Below are positions 54,334-63,500 of a DNA stretch of 64,000 bases, in pieces. The notes under the pieces were generated by a model. That model was not told the DNA's origin. It worked only from the letters and a program-made list of their open reading frames with translations, and ran no database searches. How positions within the stretch are numbered: the first letter of the stretch is position 1; every line of letters begins with the position of its first letter. The stretch is from JAXMBN01 sp046349875 (GTDB lineage: Bacteria; Planctomycetota; Planctomycetia; Pirellulales; Pirellulaceae): contig JAXMBN010000014.1 of NCBI GenBank assembly GCA_046349875.1, forward strand, positions 62,001 to 126,000, in the 5' to 3' direction. The position numbers and the translations under genes are program-made.

Positions 54334-55338
54334 CACCTACCAATACGTTGGCATTCTCCGGGTTCGATGCGGACTCTACGACACGCATGAGAAGACATCT
54401 TCGAGACTCAATTGACGCGGCCGAATGGACACGAAGCCGACCTTCTGCTGCTCGCAATCGATCGATCAAAGCAACACGCTTGCTTGATTGGGAACGTCGA
54501 CTGCAACTTGAAATGGCCGGAGCTCCGTTGGCGGCCGTGGTTAGGTGATAACTTGCGAACTCGTCTTGAGCCCCAAGGTTTCGATCTCTTGGAGAATCCT
54601 CTTTGCTGGTTCCAATCAACTCTAGCGATACTTGCATGGCTTGATGAAACTGAGCGGTTAATTCGCGAGTCGTCTTACCCTCGCAACAGCCCTTTGGCAA
54701 GGATAGCAACGCGGTCGCAAACCATCTCCACTTCTTGAAGAATGTGGCCATTGAGGAAAATACCGAACTACTGCGCAACTTCAATCACCATTCGAATCTG
54801 GGACCGACCCAATGATCCAAACCATCGGTTGGTTCGTCCATAATCATGATGTCAGGGTCGTGCATCATGGCTTGAGCCAACCCGAGTCGTTGCCGCATCC
54901 CTTTGGAGTATTTGCGGACTCGCTCCGTTTCCCGGCCAGCCAGACCGACCAACTTCAACAAGTCGGGACATTTGCGTGACGGTAACGTCAGCTTCTGGGC
55001 ACATTGTTGAGCCGCGTAAAAATAGAGTGCCCGATTCCTGTATGATGCCGAGGAAACATGACATTCTCGGGTAGATAACCGATCTTTGATCGAGCTACTT
55101 TGCTGCCCGCTGGCTGTCCAAGCACGGTGGCACTTCCCGCCGTCGGATGCAGAATCCCCAAAAGGATTTTGATGAGGGTCGTCTTACCTGCCCCGTTGGG
55201 ACCTAACAATCCAAAGACTTCGCCTCTTCGGACATTCAGATCAACCCCACGCAGCGCTTGGTAGGATTTTCCCCAAATCCACCCTTCGCGATACGTTTTC
55301 TTTAAATGATGGATTTCGACCACCGTGGATGTATTCAT
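54296..55338 (-). pseudogene. Decayed ABC exporter ATPase
   Basis: The N-terminal part (from 55338) is fine: LRGVDLNVRRGEVFGLLGPNGAGKTT with Walker A, and the Q-loop IGYLPENVMFP. The frame then breaks at about 55040. The signature YSKGMRQRLGLAQAMMH with Walker B DIMIMDEPTDGLD appears in another frame at about 54905-54825. Helical H-loop text (ILQEVEMVCDRVAILAKG) and the C-terminal REL-type tail (KTTRELTAQFHQAMQVSLE) need more shifts. The residues for ATP binding are thus all still in the DNA but not in one frame. It lies directly upstream of its permease and belongs to the gliding/CcmA-like exporter ATPases. Confidence 0.78.
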
Positions 55339-55435
55339 GGATTCTCTTTTCTTTCCGGCTCTCCAAAGTGCCAGTCATTCGTTGTTGGCGCGGCATTCTT
55401 GGGATTGCACCCGAGGAACTCTCGATTTTGAAGAT

Positions 55436-56809
55436 TTACCACTCGATCCACCGCGCTTCGACATCGCCCCGCTTTTCCATGGTGTGAACGGGCAGCCGAA
55501 ACATTCCTTCACCCTCAGGGCGGCTAACAAAGGCCGGAATGATCCTCAGGGCGACATCCATTGCCAGTAATTCGTGGCGATTGGGACGCCGAAATTGGTG
55601 CTCTGGAAGGGCTCGTTCAAGAAGGGGGTAAGCTTCATCGCCCGCGATAGTCCATTCGTACTTCTCTTGAAACCACAAATCGATCGCGGGTATCTCAAAC
55701 TTCTCCAGAAAGTTTAGAAACACACCATCCGGCACCGCTTCATCGGAATACATCATCACTGCATCCAGAGCTTCCTTCGATTCGTACATGACCAGCCCTA
55801 GATTCATTCCCATCTGCCCTACAACCACGGCGTACCAAGTCGTTCCTTGGAACAGTGGGCTTCGAATTTCGATGGCCCGATCACCCGGGACGATTCGCCA
55901 CGGCGCATTTTTCCAGAACCGAGCAGCCGACTGAAAGAGCGTCCCGACATCTTCGGGCGTGACCCCATCGTGATCGATCAGTGAATCACGGTTTTCTGGC
56001 CCTCCAACATTGCGAATCAGCTCTTCGACATACTCTTCCACCGCCGATTGCTCTACGGATGTCGCATCGATGAGATCGATGTTCAAACGCTCTAACAAGA
56101 GCTCGACTTCATCTCGATCCCAATCGCAAAACGCATGCACGTGAATCGATCTAGGCCGATGAGGCCCCAAATCTCCGAACGACCGCTCAAAGCACTTGAA
56201 CAAAGCGTTGATGATCAATTGGTCGTCAAGCGTGTCGGATATCTCTTGCATCAAAACGATGCCAATCTCCGCATCCATGACCACAGCCATGACGGGACGT
56301 CGTGGCGTAACTTGATCCGTGATCCAAAGAGGTGGTTGATAGATACCCAACAACCAATGGCGATCCAATTGTGGCAAACTCTCGACACGCTGCAACAAAT
56401 CTTCGCTTAACTCAACACTCTCTTCGGCATTCAAGAAAAGCTCAGCATACTTGCCATAGAGGTCGGGCGGAATCGGTTTCTCAGGATCGACCACGCAATC
56501 GATACTCAATTTAGCGCAACGCTTATTCCAGTCTTTGGCTAAGGTGCTACTGGACACGATGAGCTTCTTGGGTCGGCGAGGCTCTCCATTCGGTGCTCGC
56601 ATCGAGTCCATCACCATATCCCACAAGTCGGCCTTGCTTGGTTTCGACTCGAATGACTCAATTCGAACGGTCATTTCCTCTTCCAAGGAGTAGACGAGAA
56701 CAATCCAAAGATCTGCAGCCCTTTGCATTCCGAGGATCCACGTCTCCTCGACTTGCCCCAGTCGCGTCAACGATTGGATGGCAAGCTGCCGATCTTCCCG
56801 AGTCGTCAT
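55436..56809 (-). CDS. Cytoplasmic protein of unknown function
   Basis: A protein of 457 aa, acidic, without signal or membrane helices. It looks like two related halves, each with a beta-strand pair and a Trp-rich turn (EETWILGMQRAADLWIVLVY near the start; TTWYAVVVGQMGMNLGLVMY near 345), and ALL-helical stretches between. The N-terminal region (about 25-170) contains LIVSSSTLAKDW. No known family or catalytic motif is recognised. It lies 97 bases upstream of the ABC ATPase and downstream of a broken gene of similar style. Function unknown. Confidence 0.65.
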   Translation of the reverse strand: MTTREDRQLAIQSLTRLGQVEETWILGMQRAADLWIVLVYSLEEEMTVRIESFESKPSKADLWDMVMDSMRAPNGEPRRPKKLIVSSSTLAKDWNKRCAKLSIDCVVDPEKPIPPDLYGKYAELFLNAEESVELSEDLLQRVESLPQLDRHWLLGIYQPPLWITDQVTPRRPVMAVVMDAEIGIVLMQEISDTLDDQLIINALFKCFERSFGDLGPHRPRSIHVHAFCDWDRDEVELLLERLNIDLIDATSVEQSAVEEYVEELIRNVGGPENRDSLIDHDGVTPEDVGTLFQSAARFWKNAPWRIVPGDRAIEIRSPLFQGTTWYAVVVGQMGMNLGLVMYESKEALDAVMMYSDEAVPDGVFLNFLEKFEIPAIDLWFQEKYEWTIAGDEAYPLLERALPEHQFRRPNRHELLAMDVALRIIPAFVSRPEGEGMFRLPVHTMEKRGDVEARWIEW

Positions 56810-56911
56810 CGCATCCGACCTTGAAGTGAATCGTCTTTCCGCGAATCCATCGCAACAATTTCGCCGCTGGTTTTCGCAATCGGCAATGCGACCGAGGATA
56901 TCTGGATCGCT

Positions 56912-57638
56912 TCAGGCAATCTCATCCGGTTCCGTATACTCCAACCACTCTTCAAACTGAAGGGTTCCACCACCGAGCAAGTAGTCCATCAGAGAGGGAT
57001 TCAATCGATGCGCAAGACCAATCGATTCGCGAGCCGCATCGCAATCGCCGTGATTGCAGAATGTCACGAGCGGCGAAACGCAAAGGCCGCACCCGGTTTC
57101 CCAAAACTCTGCAAGCACCCAAAGTTTCCGCTAACTCCTCATGTCCCATCCGAGATCGAAGAGTCGAAAGCCTAAACGAAAGGCCGCTTTTCCGAATAAT
57201 CCTCTGGATCCACGGCCTGCAATTCTTGCAGATGCTCAACCGGAATCGACCCGTTGACCATAATTCCACAGGTGGTCCGACATCTGGATCAGCGATGAAG
57301 ATAAACCGCGAAGTCAGAATCGGATCGGCGAGATCGAGAGATCGTTGCTTCGGTATACCAGGTGCAATTCGAGACTGCTCATGCGATAGATCTCTGCTTA
57401 CTTTCTCTGCTCGGCTCCAACTCAGCGTCGCCACCCCTTCAATCGACTGAGACAGCCATTCGATAGCTCGCTCCGCATAATCTTTCTCATGCTCTTCATT
57501 TTCGAGCGACTGAATGACCCAATAACGCGCATCGAGAAAGCCAGAGAGGACGCTTCGGCTCAACTGATCGCTTACCACGCGAGTTTGGCTGCGCTTGCTT
57601 TCGCTGGAATCCTTGACCGCTTCTTCTTTGCCATGCAT
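56912..57638 (-). pseudogene. Frameshifted protein of unknown function
   Basis: An open frame from 57638 reads well at first (SVLSGFLDARYWVIQSLENEEHEKDYAERA). It changes frame near 57240 (to MVNGSIPVEHLQELQAVDPE), again near 57180 and again near 57110 (to ETGCGLCVSPLVTFCNHGDC). It ends at 56912 in GTLQFEEWLEYTEPDEIA. At least three shifts are needed for one protein of about 240 aa. The Cys/His stretch CGLC..TFCNHGDC may have bound zinc. No family is recognised. Confidence 0.6.
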
Positions 57639-57769
57639 CCCTGCCTCCCCAGGTGAGTCCGATCTGTTCGGTACTCTTCCTGCTGAACTGGTTTATGTCG
57701 AACCTACTTTTGCGTTCGCGGATCCATCAAGATAGCCGTTTCACTTTCATCATCCCCTCGTCGCCATCA

Positions 57770-58177
57770 TCATCGATTGCGTGGTCGTACCGGGATCGAA
57801 GCCAAACCTGGACTCGACTGGAGCCAATGTTGGATCTGCGTAACGGCAAGCCGCAAAGATCGGCCAGCCATGATGAAGTTGGTATGCCCTGATATCTCCG
57901 GTTGTATCTCATGATATAGCTCGCAGGCCGCCAAGAGTCGTCGTAGCTTCTTTTTGGCCAAACGGAGGTAACGCGTAGCATCCTTGGCGTCCAAGGACGG
58001 TCCCAAGGCCAACATGTAATCGTAGAGATCCCGATGCACGCTGGCCAATTCCTCATCTTCCGCAGCTTCATCGGAATGTTTGAGAAAGGTCCGCACCATC
58101 CAAACGTGGCTTAGCTGTTCATCGATCGCCTGCATACGCTGCAAATCGTTCATTTCCGTGGAATGGCCAGTTTCCAT
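57770..58177 (-). CDS. Small helical protein of unknown function
   Basis: A protein of 135 aa from ATG 58177 (METGHSTEMNDLQRMQ); an upstream start would add 19 residues of poor quality. It is strongly helical and charged: VWMVRTFLKHSDEAAED, DLYDYMLALGPSLDAKDATRYLRLAKKKLRRLLAACELYHE. No membrane segment. It is divergent from the cyclase gene and upstream of the broken gene. Not recognised. Confidence 0.6.
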   Translation of the reverse strand: METGHSTEMNDLQRMQAIDEQLSHVWMVRTFLKHSDEAAEDEELASVHRDLYDYMLALGPSLDAKDATRYLRLAKKKLRRLLAACELYHEIQPEISGHTNFIMAGRSLRLAVTQIQHWLQSSPGLASIPVRPRNR

Positions 58178-58372
58178 TGGACACATACCCTTTTTCAGAC
58201 CGATCGAGAAACCAAGCGGATTGGCAAAAAACACTAGGAGAATTGATCTACCGTGAGAGTCTATGGAGGTTTATTGTAGAATCGATCGTTTACTTTTCCC
58301 ATTCCACTCCTTTGCCTATCCTTTGAATCACAGGGGAGCTGCCCCCATTCCCTCGCGTTCCGGACCCCGTTT

Positions 58373-60259
58373 ATGCCCGACCTGATCGCACAAGGACCTC
58401 GCCCTCAAGATCGCTGGCGTCGTCCACTCCCCACCACGGGAACGGACCCTGTCATTCTCGGACGGGCCACCCCGAGTTTTGCCGTGCCCTGGGATGATCG
58501 AATCTCCCGTAAACACGCCATGCTCACCTGGGATGGCAAATCGCTCGAAGTCAATCGTTTGCTTGAGGCTCGCAATCCGGTGTTCTATCGCGGGATGCGA
58601 CGCGATCAGTTTCGCATTGCGATCGGAGACCATTTCGTCATCGGGCAAACGACGTTTTCGCTGGTCGATCAGCGTGTCCGCATACAGTCCGATGAACCCC
58701 CTGCGTTAACCGAACATACCTTCGCAGCATCTCAACTGCGTCAGGCTCGCTATCGCGATGCCGATCGTCGTATCGAAGTACTCAGCCGCTTACCCGAAAT
58801 CATCCAAGGTAGTAGTACCGACAATGAGCTTTTCGTTCGGGTCGTCAACGTCTTGATGCAAGGGATCGAAAAGGCGAGCTTTGTAGCCATCGTCGCCGAC
58901 CCGAATTTTCGCGATCGCGACTCGCTTGAATTGCCACCTATCGAGTCGACGCCTATCCATCCCATGCCACCATCCGATGCACTCGACGCGACGTCGCTTC
59001 GTGGCGCAGATGATATCGCAGTCCTGCATTGGGATTGCCGCAATTTAACCGGTCAACACTTTTCTCCAAGCGCACAACTCATTCGACAAGCCCTCGCCAC
59101 CAATCAAAGTGTTCTGCACGTTTGGAGTCGAGCCGTTCAGAAATCGGAATCGCAGTCCTATACGCAAAGCGAAAATGTCGACTGGGCTTTTTGCTCTCCT
59201 ATCCATGGTGAAGCATGTCCCGGTTGGGCCATCTATGTTGCGGGCGATTTCGGTTCGCTCTCACCATCCAGCGGAAATGCAACCGTGGCCATCGCTGCCG
59301 ATCTGCAAGATGATCTCAAGTTTGCAGAACTGGCTTCCACGACACTGGCTACCATTCGGCAATCGCGATTCCTTCAGCGCCGGCAAGACTCTCTACGCCC
59401 CTTCTTCGCCCCTGTGGTCCTTCAGGCCTTGGCCTCAAGGGAACCCGACGAAGTATTGGCTCCCCGCGAAACCAATGTCTCTGTCTTGTTTTGCGACTTG
59501 CGTGGTTTCTCAAAGCAAAGCGAAGAGTCAGCGGATCGTTTGCTCGAGTTGCTACATCGCGTCAGCGATGCCCTAGGGGTAATGACGCATCACATCTTAG
59601 CTGCAGGAGGTGTTGTCGGTGACTTCCATGGAGATGCGGCTATGGGGTTCTGGGGTTGGCCCTTCGAAGACACTTCCACGGTACTTCAAGCCTGCCAAGC
59701 AGCTCTAGCCATTCAAGCTGAATTTGAAGCGTCCTCACGTATCGAAAACCATCCACTTGCCAAGTTCCGCGCAGGTCTTGGCATTGCCACTGGCCGAGCC
59801 GTCGCAGGACAAATTGGTACGACGGATCAAGTGAAGGTGACTGTGTTTGGTCCAGTCGTCAACTTAGCGTCGCGACTCGAGAGTATGACCAAACAACTTC
59901 AAGCTCCCATCCTTATCGATGAGATGACGGCCGAGCGAATACGGAAAGAAGTCCCTCCTTCCATTGCCCGAACACGGCGCGTGGCTCGCGTGCAACCTGT
60001 GGGTATCCATTCACCATTAATGGTAAGCGAATTGCTCCCGCCGGAAGGATCGGATAGCATCCTCACGCAAGCCCACATCGATGCGTACGAACGTGCGGTA
60101 GATTCATTGCAAGAAGGAAACTGGGCAGAGGCCTTTCGGCAACTTCACTTGGTTCCGGCTGAAGATCGCGTCAAAGACTTCTTAACGGTCTTCATCGCAC
60201 AACATGGCCGCACACCACCAAGCGATTGGAAGGGCTACATTCGCCTTCCAGAAAAGTGA
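58373..60259 (+). CDS. FHA-GAF-class III nucleotide cyclase
   Basis: A protein of 628 aa. An N-terminal FHA domain (about 25-100, ILGRATPSFAV and RISRKHAMLTWDG) binds phosphothreonine proteins. A GAF-type domain (about 135-330) follows. The C-terminal class III cyclase domain (about 365-560) has the metal aspartates in VSVLFCDLRGFSKQSEES and GDFHGDAAMGFWGWP, and VNLASRLESM with the transition-state Asn and Arg. At the position that usually selects adenine (GDxVN) it has GPVVN, so ATP specificity is uncertain. The combination suggests cAMP-type signalling controlled by a kinase. Neighbours do not identify the kinase. Confidence 0.88.
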   Translation: MPDLIAQGPRPQDRWRRPLPTTGTDPVILGRATPSFAVPWDDRISRKHAMLTWDGKSLEVNRLLEARNPVFYRGMRRDQFRIAIGDHFVIGQTTFSLVDQRVRIQSDEPPALTEHTFAASQLRQARYRDADRRIEVLSRLPEIIQGSSTDNELFVRVVNVLMQGIEKASFVAIVADPNFRDRDSLELPPIESTPIHPMPPSDALDATSLRGADDIAVLHWDCRNLTGQHFSPSAQLIRQALATNQSVLHVWSRAVQKSESQSYTQSENVDWAFCSPIHGEACPGWAIYVAGDFGSLSPSSGNATVAIAADLQDDLKFAELASTTLATIRQSRFLQRRQDSLRPFFAPVVLQALASREPDEVLAPRETNVSVLFCDLRGFSKQSEESADRLLELLHRVSDALGVMTHHILAAGGVVGDFHGDAAMGFWGWPFEDTSTVLQACQAALAIQAEFEASSRIENHPLAKFRAGLGIATGRAVAGQIGTTDQVKVTVFGPVVNLASRLESMTKQLQAPILIDEMTAERIRKEVPPSIARTRRVARVQPVGIHSPLMVSELLPPEGSDSILTQAHIDAYERAVDSLQEGNWAEAFRQLHLVPAEDRVKDFLTVFIAQHGRTPPSDWKGYIRLPEK

Positions 60260-60307
60260 TCCTTGATCACGAAGAAGAAGCGACATCCTTCACGCTTATA
60301 GAAAAAA

Positions 60308-60392
60308 TACCGCTGGCGGGAGTCGAACCCGCACGGCCGATCAAGGCCCTCGGATTTTAAGTCCGATACGTCTGCCATTCCGTCACAGCGGC
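60308..60392 (-). tRNA. tRNA-Leu (anticodon UAA)
   Basis: An 85-base cloverleaf on the minus strand. Acceptor stem GCCGCTG pairs with CAGCGGT (one G-U). The anticodon loop CTTAAAA within TCGGA/TCCGA gives anticodon TAA. A long variable arm is present, as expected for type II tRNA-Leu. The T-arm reads GCGGGTTCGACTCCCGC. CCA is not encoded. Confidence 0.95.
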
Positions 60393-60504
60393 ATCCATGG
60401 GTTCGAGCCTAGCATCGCCCCCACGAAGGTGCTCATTCTACGCAGATCCTCTACTTCTCGCTAGAACCATCTGCGTTCCAGCGAGAAGACCCACGGGGCA
60501 AGGA

Positions 60505-63500
60505 CTAAACCTCGTAACCGAGATTGGGTGCAAGCCATCGCTCCACTTCGCGAAGCGACATTCCTTTGCGGCGAGCATAATCCTGGACTTGATCTTGGGT
60601 AACGCGATCCACGGCGAAATACCTGGCTTGCGGATGCCCAAAATAGAAGCCACTCACACTGGCGGCAGGCCACATCGCACACGATTCGGTCAAGTCCACA
60701 CCCAGTCGCTTGGTAGCGTCTGTCAATTCAAACAAAATCCGCTTCTCGGTATGGTCAGGGCAAGCTGGATATCCAGGCGCCGGACGAATCCCGCGATACA
60801 TTTCTTCGATGAGCTGATCGTTGTTCAAGTTTTCCTGGGTACCATATCCCCAATCGCGTCGAGCTTGCAAATGCAAGTACTCGGCAAAGGCCTCGGCCAA
60901 GCGATCGGCCAATGCCTTGACCATGATGGCGTTGTAGTCGTCATGCTTGGACTCGTACTCTTTGGCCAACTCATCGGCTCCATGCCCCGTCGTCACGACA
61001 AAGGCTCCCATGTAGTCTTCACGTCCACTTCCGACAGGAGCCACATAATCGGCCAAGGATCGATAATCCGCCTGTCCTTTGCGCTCCCATTGCTGCCTGA
61101 GGAAATGAAAGCGAGTCAATTCATGTTGACGCGATTCATCGCTATACAAGATTACGTCATCTCCATCGCTTGCCGCAGGCCAGAATCCATAGACGGCTCC
61201 ACCGCGAAGTGCCTTCGACGAGATTAGCTGCTCGAGCAGCGCTTGAGCATTCGCATAGAGTTCGCGAGCTTGTTCACCGTACGTAGCATCTTCCAATATC
61301 TTGGGATACTTCCCTTTTAGTTCCCAAGCCATGAAGAAGGGAGACCAATCGATGAACGGGACGAGCTTGCGAAGATCGAAATCTTGAAGCTCTCGCAATC
61401 CCGTGAACGATGGTCGATCGATCGCTACTGTATTCCAGTCGCAAGAAAACTTCTTGGCACACGCTTCCGCATACGGTACCAGTTTAACCTGTCGCGCTTG
61501 ATAGCTTGCCGCAAGCTCTTCCTGCAGCTTTCGGTTGGCCTCTACCAAAGCGGGCTTGGCTTCGGGATTGCACAACTGATCGACCACACCCGCGCTGCGC
61601 GAGGCATCGAGCACATGCACCACCGGTTGCTTGTAATGAGGAGCGATCTTAACTGCTGTATGTTTGGCACTCGTGGTCGCACCACCGATCAATAGTGGAA
61701 TTGTCATCCCTGTTCGTTGCATCTCTTTCGCAACGTGAACCATTTCATCCAAACTAGGTGTGATCAATCCAGAGAGCCCGATGACGTCTACACCATGCTT
61801 CTTGGCCGCATCGAGTATCTTCTCGCACGACACCATCACTCCCATGTCCACCACTTCAAAATTGTTGCAACCCAACACGACCCCAACAATGTTCTTGCCG
61901 ATATCGTGCACGTCACCTTTGACCGTGGCCATCAACACCTTGGCCCGCGCCGGTTGATTCTCGATGCCCAGGTCCCGTTTCTCTTGTTCCATGTAAGGCG
62001 TGAGATACCCAACCGCCTTCTTCATCACGCGAGCACTCTTGACGACTTGCGGCAAAAACATCTTGCCAGCACCAAAGAGATCTCCCACGACTCCCATTCC
62101 ATCCATCAAGGGACCTTCGATCACTTCGAGGCATCGCTTGCATTGCTGGCGAGCCTCCTCCACATCGACTTCGATGTACTTGTCGATCCCTTGAATCAAC
62201 GCATGCTTCAATCGTTCGCGCACCGTTCCCTGCCGCCACTCCAGATTCTCACCTGAAGTCTTCTTCCCTTCACCGTGAACAGTGGCGGCGAAGGCCAACA
62301 TCCTTTCGGTGGCATCTTTCCGACGATTCAACAATACATCTTCGACATGTTCGAGCATGTCCTTGGGAATATCTTCATAGACTGCCAACTGTCCGGCATT
62401 CACGATCCCCATATCCATACCAGCGCGAATGGCATGATAGAGAAACGCAGAGTGCATCGCTTCGCGGACCACATCGTTACCGCGGAAGGAGAAGCTGATA
62501 TTGCTAACCCCACCGCTCACCTTTGCACCGGGACATTCCTTTTTGATAAGGCGAGTGGCATCGATGAAGTTGACTGCATAGTTGTCATGCTCTTCAATCC
62601 CAGTTGCGACCGTCAAAATGTTGGGATCGAAAATGATATCTTCGGCAGGAAATCCCACCTGCTCCGTCAGAATGGTATAGGCTCGCTTGCAAATGCGAAC
62701 CTTCTCTTGCGTTTCGGTGGCTTGGCCCTGCTCATCAAAAGCCATCACGACCACGGCAGCCCCATACTGTCGCACCAATCCCGCGCGACGTATGAATTCG
62801 GCTTCTCCGTCTTTGAGACTGATCGAGTTGACAATGGCCTTCCCTTGGACGTTTTGCAATCCAGCTTCGAGCACTTCCCACTTGCTGCTATCGATCATGA
62901 CGGGAACCGATCCAGCCACATGGTCACCAGCGATCAATCGCAAGTAACGCGTCATCGCTTCGACACCATCCAAAAGCGCATCGTCCATATTGATGTCGAT
63001 GATTGTGGCACCGTTCTCCACTTGCTGTCGAGCCACTTCCACCGCTTCATCAAACTTGTCGTTGCGGATGAGTCTTGCAAACGCTTTGGAACCGGTCACG
63101 TTGGTGCGTTCACCCACCATCGTGAATTGAGTCTCCGGTCGCAACGTTAAAGGCCGAGATCCACTCAATCGAGTCCAAACGATTGGCTCAGGATCCTTTC
63201 GAGGCTTGATCGACTGAACCCGCTGCGCAATGGCATAGATATGATCCGGGGTAGTTCCACAACATCCACCAACGATATTCAACCAACCCTGGCTCGCGAA
63301 ATCTTCGATCAAATCCGCCATGCGACTCGGCGTGAGATCGTATTGCCCCATTTCATTCGGAAGACCTGCATTGGGATGGCACGAAATCGGAACCGCTGAA
63401 ACATGCGACAACTCTTCCAAGTGAGGTCGCATCACATCGGGACCCAAAGCACAGTTCATCCCCACGGAAAGCATCGGGAAGTGACTGATGGCCGCCCAAA

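Noticed and set aside
62275..63150. A 291-codon open frame opposite metH
   Set aside because: Antisense shadow of metH, with no start signal or recognisable domains.
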